From Candidatus Rokuibacteriota bacterium (lineage in GTDB: Bacteria; Methylomirabilota; Methylomirabilia; Rokubacteriales; CSP1-6): a stretch of DNA of 34,127 bases. Positions 1-8,311 of the stretch are shown piece by piece. The stretch lies in the NCBI GenBank assembly GCA_016179965.1, contig JACPCF010000074.1, forward strand, positions 1-34,127, in the 5' to 3' direction. The notes beneath the pieces were generated by a model that did no database searches, was not told the origin of the DNA, and was given only the letters and a program-made list of their open reading frames with translations. Each line of letters starts with the position of its first letter. Position 1 is the stretch's first letter. Position numbers and translations under genes: made by a program.

Positions 1-6
1 CTTGTA

Positions 7-12
7 TAGCAT
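7..12 (+). promoter_or_regulatory. possible -10 element of recG
   Basis: TAGCAT ends six bases before the GTG start of recG. This is the spacing expected for a leaderless transcript. The -35 region would lie outside the window, so it cannot be assessed. Confidence 0.25.
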
Positions 13-18
13 AAGCCG

Positions 19-2118
19 GTGAACGAGGCAACTCGTGACGCGGCCCGGGGCCTTCAGGCCCCCCTCCAGTATCTGAAGGGGGTCGGGCCTCAGCGGGCCA
101 AGCTCCTCTCCCGCCTCGGCCTCGAAACGATCGAGGACGCGCTCTTCTTCGTTGCGACCCGCCACGAAGACCGGAGCCGCCTGATCCCGTTCAGCCAACT
201 GACGGAGGGGAAGGCCCAAACCTGCTCAGGGACCGTCGTGGGAATCAGCCCTCCTCCGCCCGGAAGACCACGCATGCCGCTCGCCGTGACGCTTCGGGAT
301 AGCACAGGCTATCTGACCGCAGTCTGGTTCAACCAGCCGTACCGCAAGGATGAGTTCAAGCGCGGGCAGACCCTCATCCTCCACGGGCGCGTCGCCCGCT
401 TTAGGGACGGTCCCCTCCAGATGCAGCATCCCGAAGCCGAACCCGTCGAGGAAGGCGAGGACGAAACCATCCACACGGGCCGGCTCGTCCCCATCTACCG
501 GCTCACCGAGGGGCTTCCCCAGCGCTGGCTCCGCTCGCTCCTGTGGCGGGTGGTGGAGGAGTACGCCGGAAAGGTGCCGGAGAGCCTGCCCGAGGCGCTC
601 CGGCGGCGCCGACACCTCGCCGCGCTCCCTGAGGCCGTGAGGGCGATCCACTTCCCCCAGACCGAGGAGGAGCTCGCCGCGGCGCGGCGCCGACTGGTCT
701 TCGACGATTTCCTCCTCCTCCAGCTCGGCCTCGCCATCCGCCGCCAGCGGGAGGGACGGGAGCGCGGCCTCGCCATGGCGCCGCCCGGCGAGCTCGGGGA
801 ACGATTGCGCCTGGCTTTGCCGTTCCGCCTGACGGCAGCTCAGGAGCGCGTGTGGGAGGAGATCCGCCGCGACCTGGCGGCGCCGTACCCGATGAACCGC
901 CTCCTCCAGGGTGACGTGGGCTCGGGGAAGACGGTCGTGGCGGTGCTGGCGATCCTGACGGCCGTCGAGGCCGGCTACCAGGCCGCGGTCATGGCGCCGA
1001 CGGAAATCCTGGCGGAGCAGCACCTCTGGACCCTTCGGCAGTGGCTCCCGCCGCTCGGCGTGCCCGTCGAGCTCCTCACCGCGGCGATCAAGGGGCGCGA
1101 GCGTCAGGCGCTCTTGGACGGCGCGGCCTCGGGGGAGCTCTCCTGCCTCGTGGGGACCCACGCGCTCATCCAGGAGGGGGTGGAATTCCGCCGCCTCGGC
1201 CTCGCCGTGGTGGACGAGCAGCACCGCTTCGGCGTCGTCCAGCGCGCCACGCTCCGGCGGAAGGGAGAGAATCCCCACGTGCTCGTGATGACCGCGACAC
1301 CGATCCCCCGCACGCTGGCGCTCACCCTCTATGGCGACCTGGACGTCTCGGTGATCGATGAGATGCCGCCGGGGCGCCAGCCCATCGTGACCGTGGCGCG
1401 ATCCCTCGGCAAGCGCGTCCAGATCTACGCGTTCCTCCACCAGCAGATCAAGGAAGGCCGCCAGGTGTACATCGTCTGCCCGCTGGTGGAGGAATCGGAG
1501 GCCACGGACCTCAAGGCCGCCACCGAGATGGCCGAGCGCCTCCAGCGGGAGGTCTTCAGCGATCTGAAGGTGGGCCTGCTCCACGGCAGGATGAGCCTGG
1601 CCGAGAAGGAGGTCGTGATGGGGGCCTTCAAGGACGGCCAGATCCACATCCTGGTCTCGACCACCGTCATCGAAGTGGGGATCGACGTCCCCAACGTCTC
1701 CGTGATGCTGGTGGAGCACGCCGAGCGCTTCGGGCTCTCCCAGCTCCACCAGCTCCGCGGGCGCGTGGGCCGCGGGCCCTGGAAGTCCTACTGCCTCCTG
1801 CTGGAGTCGGGGATGCTCTCCGCCGAGGCCCGCCGCCGGATCGAGGCGATGACGGAGACTCAGGACGGCTTTCGGATCGCCGAGGTGGATCTGGAGCTCC
1901 GGGGCCCCGGCGACTTCTTTGGGACCCGCCAGTCGGGCCTCCCTGAGTTCCGGGTGGCCGATCTCCTGCGGGACGGCCGCGTCCTCGAGGAAGCCCGGCA
2001 GGAGGCCTTCGCCCTCGTCGCCTCGGACCCCGACCTGCGCCACCCCGAGCACCGAGCCTTGCGCGGGGCGCTGCTTGCCCGCTGGCGCGGCAAGCTCGAT
2101 CTGGCCTCCGTCGGATGA
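19..2118 (+). CDS. recG: ATP-dependent DNA helicase RecG
   Basis: Branch-migration helicase that remodels stalled replication forks and Holliday junctions in the cytoplasm. The 699-aa length matches the family (about 690). An N-terminal wedge/OB region (residues about 20-170) precedes a superfamily-2 helicase core with Walker A GDVGSGKT (about residue 299), the DEQH box at 399-402 followed by RFG, and motif III TAT at about 425. The C-terminal half contains the RecG signature region with QLRGRVGRG and the LRGPGDFFGTRQSG motif. The GTG start at 19 has no Shine-Dalgarno, but a TANNNT-like -10 (7-12) lies just upstream, so translation may be leaderless. The stop overlaps the next gene by four bases (ATGA). 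Identification is very secure. Confidence 0.97.
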   Translation: MNEATRDAARGLQAPLQYLKGVGPQRAKLLSRLGLETIEDALFFVATRHEDRSRLIPFSQLTEGKAQTCSGTVVGISPPPPGRPRMPLAVTLRDSTGYLTAVWFNQPYRKDEFKRGQTLILHGRVARFRDGPLQMQHPEAEPVEEGEDETIHTGRLVPIYRLTEGLPQRWLRSLLWRVVEEYAGKVPESLPEALRRRRHLAALPEAVRAIHFPQTEEELAAARRRLVFDDFLLLQLGLAIRRQREGRERGLAMAPPGELGERLRLALPFRLTAAQERVWEEIRRDLAAPYPMNRLLQGDVGSGKTVVAVLAILTAVEAGYQAAVMAPTEILAEQHLWTLRQWLPPLGVPVELLTAAIKGRERQALLDGAASGELSCLVGTHALIQEGVEFRRLGLAVVDEQHRFGVVQRATLRRKGENPHVLVMTATPIPRTLALTLYGDLDVSVIDEMPPGRQPIVTVARSLGKRVQIYAFLHQQIKEGRQVYIVCPLVEESEATDLKAATEMAERLQREVFSDLKVGLLHGRMSLAEKEVVMGAFKDGQIHILVSTTVIEVGIDVPNVSVMLVEHAERFGLSQLHQLRGRVGRGPWKSYCLLLESGMLSAEARRRIEAMTETQDGFRIAEVDLELRGPGDFFGTRQSGLPEFRVADLLRDGRVLEEARQEAFALVASDPDLRHPEHRALRGALLARWRGKLDLASVG

Positions 2119-3800
2119 ATCAACCCCGCGCGCTCGTCGAGGCCCTGGCCGCCGCGGGCCCCCGCTTTTCTCCCGAAGATCGCAAAGAGAAGCTGCGCCT
2201 CCTGGACGAACTCGCGAGATGTCAGATCCAGGAGCCGGCTGCGCTCCACCGCTTCCACGAGACCCTGTGCTTCCTCCGGGCCTACCCCGACGACCCGGCG
2301 ATCCTCTCCCGCGTTGACCGCTCCCTGGCGGGATTCGCGGCTCGCGTCGAACGCCTCCCAGCCACCGCGCGGCAGGAGCTCCACGACTCGGGCATCGCCG
2401 GCACGACGCTCGATTACCCCTTCGGCTTCCCGATGACGCGCTGGCTGGCGATGCGCTTTCCGAAGGACGTGGAGGTCGCCTGGCGGAAGTTCGAGGGCGC
2501 CGAGCGGATCGACGAGGCGCTCTCCTTCCTCGTCGCGCACGCCGAAGACGACGCGCTCAGCGAGGGCGGGCTCGGCTGGCGCGAATGGCTGCGCGTGGCC
2601 AAGGGGGGCCGGCGGCTGACCGCCCTCCAGCTCCTGCTCGAGCTCGTGGAGCAGGCGGGGCTCTCCGAGGAGACGCGCGACTGGCTCTTCGAAAGCCTCG
2701 AGCTGCCAATCCAGTGGCGGCTGCGCGGGGCGTCCCGGACGCTCGCGAAGCTTCCCTGGCCCCGCCCGTTCTTTCACCGGGACGGGGTGAGGCGGGCGGG
2801 GTTTTCCTTCGTCCGGGAGGTGGAGCGAGCGCTGCCGTCGATCCGGCAGGCCCCCCGCGCGCTGGCGGAGGCGCTGATCGAATCGGCGCGCGCGGCGATG
2901 GCGACCCGCCTCCGCGAGCTCCACGCCTTCTCTCACCCGAACCCGGACGACGTTCTGGTCGCTGAGCCCGGAAGAGGGCTCAGGATCGCGCTCATCGGGC
3001 TCTCGCCCAAGTACCGCCTCCCGCTCGAGGGGTATTACGCCTTCTACGTCCTGAAGAACGGGGTGCCGGTCAGCTACGGCGGGGGCTGGGAGCTGTTCGG
3101 GACGCTGGAGCTGGGGCTGAATATCTTCGAGTCGTTCCGTCAGGGGGAATCCGCGTACATCTTCAGTCAAGTGTTGCGGGTTTACCGCCGGGCGCTCGCC
3201 ATGCGCACGGTCGTGATGGATCCTTACCAGCTCGGCCGCGACAACCCTGAAGCGCTGCGGTCCGGGGCATTCTACTTTTATCATCGGCTGGGGTTCCGCC
3301 CGAGAGATCGCGCGGTGCTGCGCCTGTCAGAGCGGGAACGGGCGAGGATCGCTCGAACCCCGGGGTACCGCACCCCGATCCCGATCATGAAGCGGCTGGC
3401 GGAGGCGGAGATGTACCTGACCCTCCCCGGGGGGAGCCGCGAGCCCGAGAAGCGGCTCCGCGCCAGCCAGGTGTCCGCCCTCGTGACGCGCCACATCGCC
3501 CGGGAGTACGGGGGCGACCGCCGCGCGGCCGTGAGAGCGGCTGTGGCCCGGGTGTCGCGGGCCCTGGGGGCCCCTCGATGGCGGACATGGGGGGAGGAAG
3601 AGCGGCGGCAGTTCGAGCGTATGGCCCTGGTGGTGGCCCTGATTCCGAATCTGGAGCGCTGGCCGGCGGCGGAGCGCCGTCACCTGGTCCGGATGCTGAG
3701 AGCGAAGGGAGGCAGGAGCGAGCGGCCCTATGTCCGCCTCCTCCAGGCCCACCGGCGGTTCAGGCTGAGCCTCAAGGCTCTGGTCGAGGCAAACGGATGA
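2115..3800 (+). CDS. conserved hypothetical protein with GNAT-like C-terminal region
   Basis: A 561-aa protein I do not recognise. It has no signal peptide or membrane segment and is rich in Arg, Leu and Ala, so probably cytoplasmic and largely helical. Residues about 300-400 look like an acyl-CoA N-acyltransferase fold: a strand-like YYAFYVLKNGVPVSYGG segment (about 306-322), then DNPEALRSGAFYFYHRLGF (about 376-394), which resembles GNAT motif B, where a chain-terminal Tyr and Gly-Phe close the acetyl-CoA site. The start overlaps the recG stop (ATGA) and its own stop overlaps the rsmD start (ATGA), so it is translationally coupled to both and clearly a real gene. The GNAT assignment is inference from pattern only; substrate unknown. 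Confidence 0.8.
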   Translation: MNQPRALVEALAAAGPRFSPEDRKEKLRLLDELARCQIQEPAALHRFHETLCFLRAYPDDPAILSRVDRSLAGFAARVERLPATARQELHDSGIAGTTLDYPFGFPMTRWLAMRFPKDVEVAWRKFEGAERIDEALSFLVAHAEDDALSEGGLGWREWLRVAKGGRRLTALQLLLELVEQAGLSEETRDWLFESLELPIQWRLRGASRTLAKLPWPRPFFHRDGVRRAGFSFVREVERALPSIRQAPRALAEALIESARAAMATRLRELHAFSHPNPDDVLVAEPGRGLRIALIGLSPKYRLPLEGYYAFYVLKNGVPVSYGGGWELFGTLELGLNIFESFRQGESAYIFSQVLRVYRRALAMRTVVMDPYQLGRDNPEALRSGAFYFYHRLGFRPRDRAVLRLSERERARIARTPGYRTPIPIMKRLAEAEMYLTLPGGSREPEKRLRASQVSALVTRHIAREYGGDRRAAVRAAVARVSRALGAPRWRTWGEEERRQFERMALVVALIPNLERWPAAERRHLVRMLRAKGGRSERPYVRLLQAHRRFRLSLKALVEANG

Positions 3801-4351
3801 GGGTCATCGCGGGGGAATGGAAGGGCCAGCGGCTTTCGACGCCGGCTGGCCGGACGATCCGGCCCACGGCCGACCAGGTGCGCACGGCGCTCATGGACAC
3901 CCTCACCCCGTGGCTCTCCGGTGCGCGCTTCCTGGATCTCTTCGCGGGGGCGGGGGGAGTCGGCATCGAGGCCCTCTCTCGCGGCGCGGCGGAGGCGCTC
4001 TTCGTGGAGATCGACCCGATCGCGCTGGCGCCCCTCAAGGAGAATCTCTCGCGGCTGGGAGCCGGAGGGCGGGGCCGCGTGCTGCGGCGCGAGGTCGCGC
4101 AGGCGATCGAGGCGTTCAGGCGCGAGGGGGAGCGTTTCAGGCTCATCTTCCTCGATCCGCCCTACGGCAGCGCGCTGGCCGCCGAGACGCTGAAGCGCCT
4201 GGGCGACGGCGCGCTCCTGGAGCCCGACGGCGTCGTGATCGCCCAGCACCTCACGAAAGAGCCCCTGCCGGATCGCTTCGGCGCGCTCGTTTGCTGGAAG
4301 AGCCGTCGCTTCGGGGAAACCACCTTGACTTTCTTTCGCCACGGGGAGTAA
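3797..4351 (+). CDS. rsmD: 16S rRNA (guanine(966)-N(2))-methyltransferase RsmD
   Basis: SAM-dependent methyltransferase that modifies G966 of 16S rRNA during 30S assembly. The 184-aa product begins MRVIAGEWKG, the usual RsmD N-terminus (R-I-I-G-G-x-W-[KR]-G), then has the class I SAM-binding motif FLDLFAGAGGVGIEALSRG (residues 45-63) and the catalytic DPPY at 120-123. The ATG at 3797 overlaps the upstream stop (ATGA); in-frame starts further upstream lie inside the previous gene and would add non-homologous sequence. rsmD next to coaD is a common bacterial arrangement and supports both calls. Confidence 0.95.
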   Translation: MRVIAGEWKGQRLSTPAGRTIRPTADQVRTALMDTLTPWLSGARFLDLFAGAGGVGIEALSRGAAEALFVEIDPIALAPLKENLSRLGAGGRGRVLRREVAQAIEAFRREGERFRLIFLDPPYGSALAAETLKRLGDGALLEPDGVVIAQHLTKEPLPDRFGALVCWKSRRFGETTLTFFRHGE

Positions 4352-4377
4352 GATCAGCGAAGTTTTTGGAGGGGTGC

Positions 4378-4863
4378 GTGGGCAAGCGGGCAGTCTATCC
4401 CGGCATGTTCGATCCGATCCACAACGGCCACCTGGATCTCATCCAGCGGAGTCTCCGCATCTTCGACGAGCTGATCATCGCGGTCGTCGCGAACCCGGCC
4501 AAGGAGCCCCTCTTCCCGGTGAACGTGCGGCTGGAGATGATCGACGAAGCCACGGGCGGGCTCTCCAACATTCGCATCACCTCCTTCGACGGCCTGCTGA
4601 TCGACCTGGTGGCCCGCGAGCGCGCCGACGTCATCATCCGCGGCATTCGCGCCGTGTCCGATTTCGAGTACGAGTTCCAGATGGCCCTCATGAACCGGAG
4701 GCTCCGGGACACCGTCGAGACCGTCTTCATGATGCCGCACGAGAGGTACACCTACATCTCCTCCCGTCTCATCAAAGAAGTCGCCTCCTTCGGCGCGTCC
4801 GTGACGGGGATGGTGCCTCCCCTGGTGGAAAAACGCCTGGTCGAGAGGTTCGCCAAGAAATAG
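4378..4863 (+). CDS. coaD: phosphopantetheine adenylyltransferase (PPAT)
   Basis: Catalyses ATP + 4'-phosphopantetheine to dephospho-CoA, the penultimate step of CoA synthesis. The 161-aa length is typical. The nucleotidyltransferase HxGH-type motif HNGH is at residues 15-18, Lys42 is kept (NPAKEPLF), the IIRGIRAVSDFEYE segment holds the conserved basic residues, and YTYISSRLIKE is the usual C-terminal ATP-site motif. The GTG start at 4378 follows a GGAGG sequence at 4368-4372, and yields the standard start GKRAVYPG. Residue 10, normally Thr or Ser (PG[TS]FDP), is Met here, an unusual change in the active-site loop. It lies 26 bp after rsmD. Confidence 0.95.
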   Translation: MGKRAVYPGMFDPIHNGHLDLIQRSLRIFDELIIAVVANPAKEPLFPVNVRLEMIDEATGGLSNIRITSFDGLLIDLVARERADVIIRGIRAVSDFEYEFQMALMNRRLRDTVETVFMMPHERYTYISSRLIKEVASFGASVTGMVPPLVEKRLVERFAKK

Positions 4864-4871
4864 CCGACCCG

Positions 4872-6062
4872 ATGCTGGCCGACCGGATCAAAGTCCTCGC
4901 TCCGTCCCCGACGCTCGCCATCCAGGCCCAGGCCAAGGCCATGCGCGCCCAGGGAATTGACGTCATCTCCTTCGGGGCGGGGGAGCCCGACTTCGACACG
5001 CCGGAGCGGATCAAGGAGGCGGCGGTCCGCGCCATGCGGAAGGGCCAGACGAAGTACACCGAGGCTTCGGGAATCGTCGAGCTCCGCGAGGCGGTTTGCC
5101 GGAAGCTCAAGCGGGACAACGGCCTCGACTACGTGCCCGCCGAGGTCCTGATCTCCTGCGGGGCCAAGCACACCCTCTACAACCTGGCCGTGGCCCTCCT
5201 GAACCCGGGGGACGAGGTGCTGGTCCCCGCGCCGTACTGGGTCTCCTATCCGGAGCAGGTGAAGCTCGTGGGCGGCGTGCCCGTCGCCGTCCCGACCGAA
5301 GAGGCCCGCGGCTTCCAGGTGGACCCGGATCGGCTCACGGCCGCCCTCACGCCTCGCACCCGCGCCGTCGTCATCAACAGCCCCAACAACCCGACGGGCG
5401 CCGTCTTCTCGCATGATACCCTCCGAGCCGTGGCCGACCTCGCGGTCAAGCACGACCTCCTCGTGGTCTCGGACGAGTGCTACGAAGCCCTGACGTACGA
5501 GGGGCGGCACGTGTCCATCGCGTCCTTCGGGCCCGAGGTCAAGGCGCGGACGGTGGTCGTGAACACCTGTTCCAAGGCCTACGCCATGACCGGCTGGCGG
5601 ATCGGCTACGCGGCCGGCCCTCCGACCCTCATCAAGGCCATGGGCGACGTGCAGAGCCAGGTCACCTCCAATCCCTCCTCCATCGCCCAGTGGGCGGCCG
5701 TTGAAGCGCTGGCGGGCCCGCAGGACGAAGTGGCGAAGATGGCCGGGGAGTTCGATCAGCGCCGGCGCGTGATGATCCCGGGACTCAACGCCATCCCGGG
5801 GGTGAAGTGTGTCACGCCGGGCGGCGCCTTTTACGCCTTCCCCAACGTCGCCGGCCTCTTCGGCAGGCGCTGGCAGGGCAAGCCCCTCCAGGGCTCGGCG
5901 GACGTGACGGCCTTCCTCCTCGAGGCCGCCCGCGTCGCGGTCGTTCCGGGTCTCGACTTCGGCTCCGACGCCCACATCCGGCTGTCGTATGCGACCGGGC
6001 TCGCCACCATTCAAGAAGGGCTGTCCCGCATGGACCAAGCCATCCGGTCACTGAGCCCATGA
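4872..6062 (+). CDS. class I/II pyridoxal-phosphate aminotransferase (aspartate aminotransferase type)
   Basis: Cytosolic PLP enzyme of the aspartate aminotransferase 1-beta group, probably transferring the amino group between aspartate (or a related amino acid) and 2-oxoglutarate. The 396-aa product shows ISFGAGEPDFDTP near the N-terminus, the SPNNPTG motif, and the PLP-binding lysine at residue 235 in NTCSKAYAMTGWRIGY. The C-terminal substrate-carboxylate arginine is in HIRLSYAT. The ATG at 4872 is nine bases after the coaD stop. The stop overlaps the next start (ATGA at 6059). Substrate specificity (Asp, prephenate or others) cannot be fixed from the sequence. Confidence 0.93.
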   Translation: MLADRIKVLAPSPTLAIQAQAKAMRAQGIDVISFGAGEPDFDTPERIKEAAVRAMRKGQTKYTEASGIVELREAVCRKLKRDNGLDYVPAEVLISCGAKHTLYNLAVALLNPGDEVLVPAPYWVSYPEQVKLVGGVPVAVPTEEARGFQVDPDRLTAALTPRTRAVVINSPNNPTGAVFSHDTLRAVADLAVKHDLLVVSDECYEALTYEGRHVSIASFGPEVKARTVVVNTCSKAYAMTGWRIGYAAGPPTLIKAMGDVQSQVTSNPSSIAQWAAVEALAGPQDEVAKMAGEFDQRRRVMIPGLNAIPGVKCVTPGGAFYAFPNVAGLFGRRWQGKPLQGSADVTAFLLEAARVAVVPGLDFGSDAHIRLSYATGLATIQEGLSRMDQAIRSLSP

Positions 6063-7084
6063 GGGTCGAGCCCTCCTGGGAGCAGGCGGTCGAGCGGGCG
6101 GCCTCCACTCGCGTCATCCTGATCATCGGCGAGACTGACACCGGGAAGACCTCGTTTACGACGTTCCTCGCCAACAGCCTGGTCGAAAGGAAGTTGAAGG
6201 TCGGCGTGGTGGATGCCGACCTCGGCCAGTCCGACATCGGTCCCCCGACCACCGTGGGGCTCGGCGTCCTCTCGCAACCGGTGGATCACCTCGGCGAGGC
6301 GGAGGTCGCCGGCCTCTACTTCGTCGGCTCCACCTCGCCGCAGGGCCATCTCCTGCCGACCGTGATCGGAACGAAGAAGATGGTGGAGAAGGCCCTGGCG
6401 CTCGGCGTGGAGCGGGTGCTGGTGGACACCAGCGGGCTCATCCAGGGCGAGCTGGGGCGGACGCTCAAACAGCACAAGATTGACCTGATCGACCCCGACC
6501 TGCTGCTCTGTCTCCAGCGCGGGGGCGAATCCGAGCACATCCTCCGGCCCTACGGCCAGGGACGCCGCCCGGAGATCCTGCGCCTGGCGCCAGGCGTGGC
6601 GGGACGCAAGCGGTCCCAGGAGGAGCGCCGCCAGCACCGCGAGCGGACCCTGCAGGCCTACTTCCACGGCGCGCGCACGCTCCACCTCGACCTGTCCAAG
6701 GTCGTCCTCATCCAGCCCTCGCTCTACGTGGGGCAGCCGCTGCCCCCCCGCCAGCTCGACGAGGTGTCCCAGATCACCGACGACATGATCCTCTGGGCGG
6801 AGCGGCGCGGCGGCGAGCTCACGCTGGTGACGCCAGATCCCCTGCGCGAGTCCCAGGTCCGGCAGGCGCAGAAGCGCTTCGACGACGCCTCGGTGGTCAA
6901 CTACAGCCTGGACGATTTTCAGGGCGCCCTCGCCGGCCTCTACGACGCCGATCGCGAGACCCTGGGTCTGGGCATCGTGCGCTCCATCGACTTCGCCAAG
7001 CAGGCCCTCGTGGTGGAGACCACCGTCCCGGAGTCGGCCATCGCGTCTGTTCGTATCGGCCGCCAGAAGTTCCGCCCGGCCTAG
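6059..7084 (+). CDS. Clp1/Grc3-type polynucleotide 5'-hydroxyl kinase
   Basis: P-loop kinase of the Clp1/Grc3 (NOL9) family, whose studied members phosphorylate 5'-hydroxyl ends of RNA or DNA; a role in RNA or DNA end repair is inferred. The 341-aa product has a Walker A GETDTGKT (residues 24-31), then the family-specific block DADLGQSDIGPPTTVGLG (about 52-69), and VDTSGLIQGELG, matching the Walker B/lid region of the family. A smaller beta-rich C-terminal domain follows and ends in residues resembling the eukaryotic C-terminal domain. ATG overlaps the aminotransferase stop. Such kinases are well known in archaea and eukaryotes and less described in bacteria. RNA versus DNA substrate is unknown. 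Confidence 0.85.
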   Translation: MRVEPSWEQAVERAASTRVILIIGETDTGKTSFTTFLANSLVERKLKVGVVDADLGQSDIGPPTTVGLGVLSQPVDHLGEAEVAGLYFVGSTSPQGHLLPTVIGTKKMVEKALALGVERVLVDTSGLIQGELGRTLKQHKIDLIDPDLLLCLQRGGESEHILRPYGQGRRPEILRLAPGVAGRKRSQEERRQHRERTLQAYFHGARTLHLDLSKVVLIQPSLYVGQPLPPRQLDEVSQITDDMILWAERRGGELTLVTPDPLRESQVRQAQKRFDDASVVNYSLDDFQGALAGLYDADRETLGLGIVRSIDFAKQALVVETTVPESAIASVRIGRQKFRPA

Positions 7085-7097
7085 CCCCAGGGTTGAC

Positions 7098-7259
7098 GTG
7101 AAGATCGAAGGCTCCTACGACGTTTCCGCCCGGCGCCAGAAGGTCTGGGCGGCGTTCCTCGATCCCGCGCAGCTCGCCACGGCCATGCCGGGCTGTGAGA
7201 AGCTGGAGCGCCTCGGGCCGGACGAGTATCGCGCGATCTTGAAAATTGGCGGCAGGTGA
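7098..7259 (+). pseudogene. truncated CoxG-like (SRPBCC) gene, N-terminal fragment
   Basis: The GTG-initiated 53 codons match the first about 50 residues of the intact CoxG-like protein at 9669-10112 (KIEGS-D---R-QKVWAA-LDP-QLATAM--CEKLE), with strong nucleotide similarity as well. Homology stops abruptly near 7250, where the sequence becomes lower in GC, and a stop follows at 7257-7259. It lies 13 bp after the kinase gene and probably belonged to that operon. The rest of the gene is not found elsewhere in the window. This is the left edge of an inserted or rearranged segment. Confidence 0.8.
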
Positions 7260-7401
7260 GCCCCGCAGTCTCAGCTTCTGCTTTTTACAAAAAGCCTGAT
7301 GATGCCGCAGCATTCTTGCGGTAAGCTATTTATAAACTTGCGACCAGATATACTTGGTGGCTAATATGGCAATGCGCCAAAGGCCCGGCAAGGTGGCTCA
7401 C

Positions 7402-7590
7402 ATGTACAAGCTTGACTCAGAACCCTATGCTCAGATCGTCAAAGAGGCCAGAAAAGCAGCGGCTCGTGTTCTGAAACCCTACGGCGAGCCGATAATCCCA
7501 TTGACCGAACTCCGCACCAGGCTTGACAACGAGCTTGGACAGCTCTCGCTGACAAAGCTTATCCTGAAAGAACGGGAAGCAGGATGGTAA
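7402..7590 (+). CDS. putative antitoxin of a VapBC-like pair
   Basis: A 62-aa protein (MYKLDSEPYAQIVKEARKAA...) directly upstream of a PIN-domain toxin; its stop (7588-7590) abuts the toxin ATG. I do not recognise its DNA-binding fold; the assignment rests on size, position and coupling. It is charged and ends in LILKEREAGW, a plausible toxin-binding tail. The ATG at 7402 was chosen because AGGTGG lies five bases upstream; in-frame starts at 7354 (TTG) and 7366 (ATG) would give up to 78 aa. Likely autoregulated by the toxin-antitoxin complex, as in the family, but no operator could be identified. Confidence 0.6.
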   Translation: MYKLDSEPYAQIVKEARKAAARVLKPYGEPIIPLTELRTRLDNELGQLSLTKLILKEREAGW

Positions 7591-8082
7591 ATGCCCGTCT
7601 TCTATCTCGATACCTCGGCCTTGGTCAAGCGCTATCGAACCGAGCAAGGAACCGAAGTAGTCGAGCAGCTTCTCTCTAATCCCTCTCCAGAAGATAGATT
7701 CTTCATCTCTTTCCTCTCAATCATCGAGTTGACTTCCGCAGTCCTCAGGCTCGTCCGCGGCGGACAGCTTCGCGAAGAAACCGCGAACCAACTCCTCGCC
7801 AGGTTCCGACGCGACGTACAAGACCTCTTTCGCGTGTGGCCACTCAATGAAGATATAGCCGCAAGTGCGGTCCAGGTAGTAGAGGCTCGCCGCCTCCGTT
7901 CAGCTGACGCGCTTCACATGGCGACGGCCGAGACAATAGCCTCTCTTGCCTCAGGCGCCTGCGCCGTAATGGTGTCAAGCGACCGCGAGCTGCTTGATGC
8001 AGCCGGAGCAGCAGGCCTCATCTCTCTTGACCCGCAAACACCCGGCTCAGCCGATAAACTAAAGCAACTCAGGGGGCTTTAG
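7591..8082 (+). CDS. PIN-domain ribonuclease toxin, VapC-like
   Basis: A 163-aa PIN-domain protein. PIN toxins are Mg2+-dependent RNases that cut tRNA or rRNA. The four acidic residues of the active site are visible: Asp7 in YLDTSALVKRY, Glu46 in SIIELTSA, Asp106 in SADALHMATA and Asp131 in SSDRELLDAA. The length is slightly longer than usual VapC (about 130-140) because of a C-terminal extension. It follows the putative antitoxin with no gap. Its 3' end overlaps the convergent HEPN-like fragment by 24 bp. Confidence 0.88.
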   Translation: MPVFYLDTSALVKRYRTEQGTEVVEQLLSNPSPEDRFFISFLSIIELTSAVLRLVRGGQLREETANQLLARFRRDVQDLFRVWPLNEDIAASAVQVVEARRLRSADALHMATAETIASLASGACAVMVSSDRELLDAAGAAGLISLDPQTPGSADKLKQLRGL

Positions 8083-8310
8083 CTCGCCCACGTGCGAACT
8101 GCTCGGAAAATAACTCCGATAGCAGGCGGGGTGGCGCGTGATGAAGTCGCGGACGCCCTGCAGCATCAGCGCAACTTGCTCGCCTGTGTACTCGTTGTAG
8201 TGGCCATGGGCCGCATCGTTCCGAAGGCCAAGCCAAGCGGTAACGTTCTTCTGGTCAAGGCTGGAATAGACCCTTGCCCCTGCTAAGTCGGCGTTAACCA
8301 CCTTGTTCAC
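8059..8310 (-). CDS. HEPN-like C-terminal fragment, hypothetical
   Basis: An 83-aa ORF (GTG at 8310; a TTG at 8331 would overlap the protease gene) containing KNVTAWLGLRNDAAHG and a helical EQVALMLQGVRDFITRH. The R-N-x3-H arrangement (LRNDAAH) matches the R-x4-6-H catalytic motif of HEPN ribonucleases, and this kind of segment is normally the C-terminal helix pair of a longer protein. The N-terminal part of a HEPN domain is missing, so this is probably a remnant. It lies directly downstream of the protease gene on the same strand and converges on the PIN toxin. Assignment is by motif only. Confidence 0.45.
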   Translation of the reverse strand: MNKVVNADLAGARVYSSLDQKNVTAWLGLRNDAAHGHYNEYTGEQVALMLQGVRDFITRHPACYRSYFPSSSHVGELKPPELL

Positions 8311-8311
8311 T

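Noticed and set aside
226-2052. Long minus-strand ORF of 608 aa opposite recG
   Set aside because: It is antisense to a secure recG gene, has a low-complexity His/Glu/Arg/Ala-rich composition, and no family motifs. Such ORFs are expected in GC-rich DNA.
7280-7295. GCTTTTTACAAAAAGC inverted repeat upstream of the toxin-antitoxin pair
   Set aside because: It could be an operator or terminator remnant, but it is a single short AT-rich dyad close to the island junction and has no supporting context.
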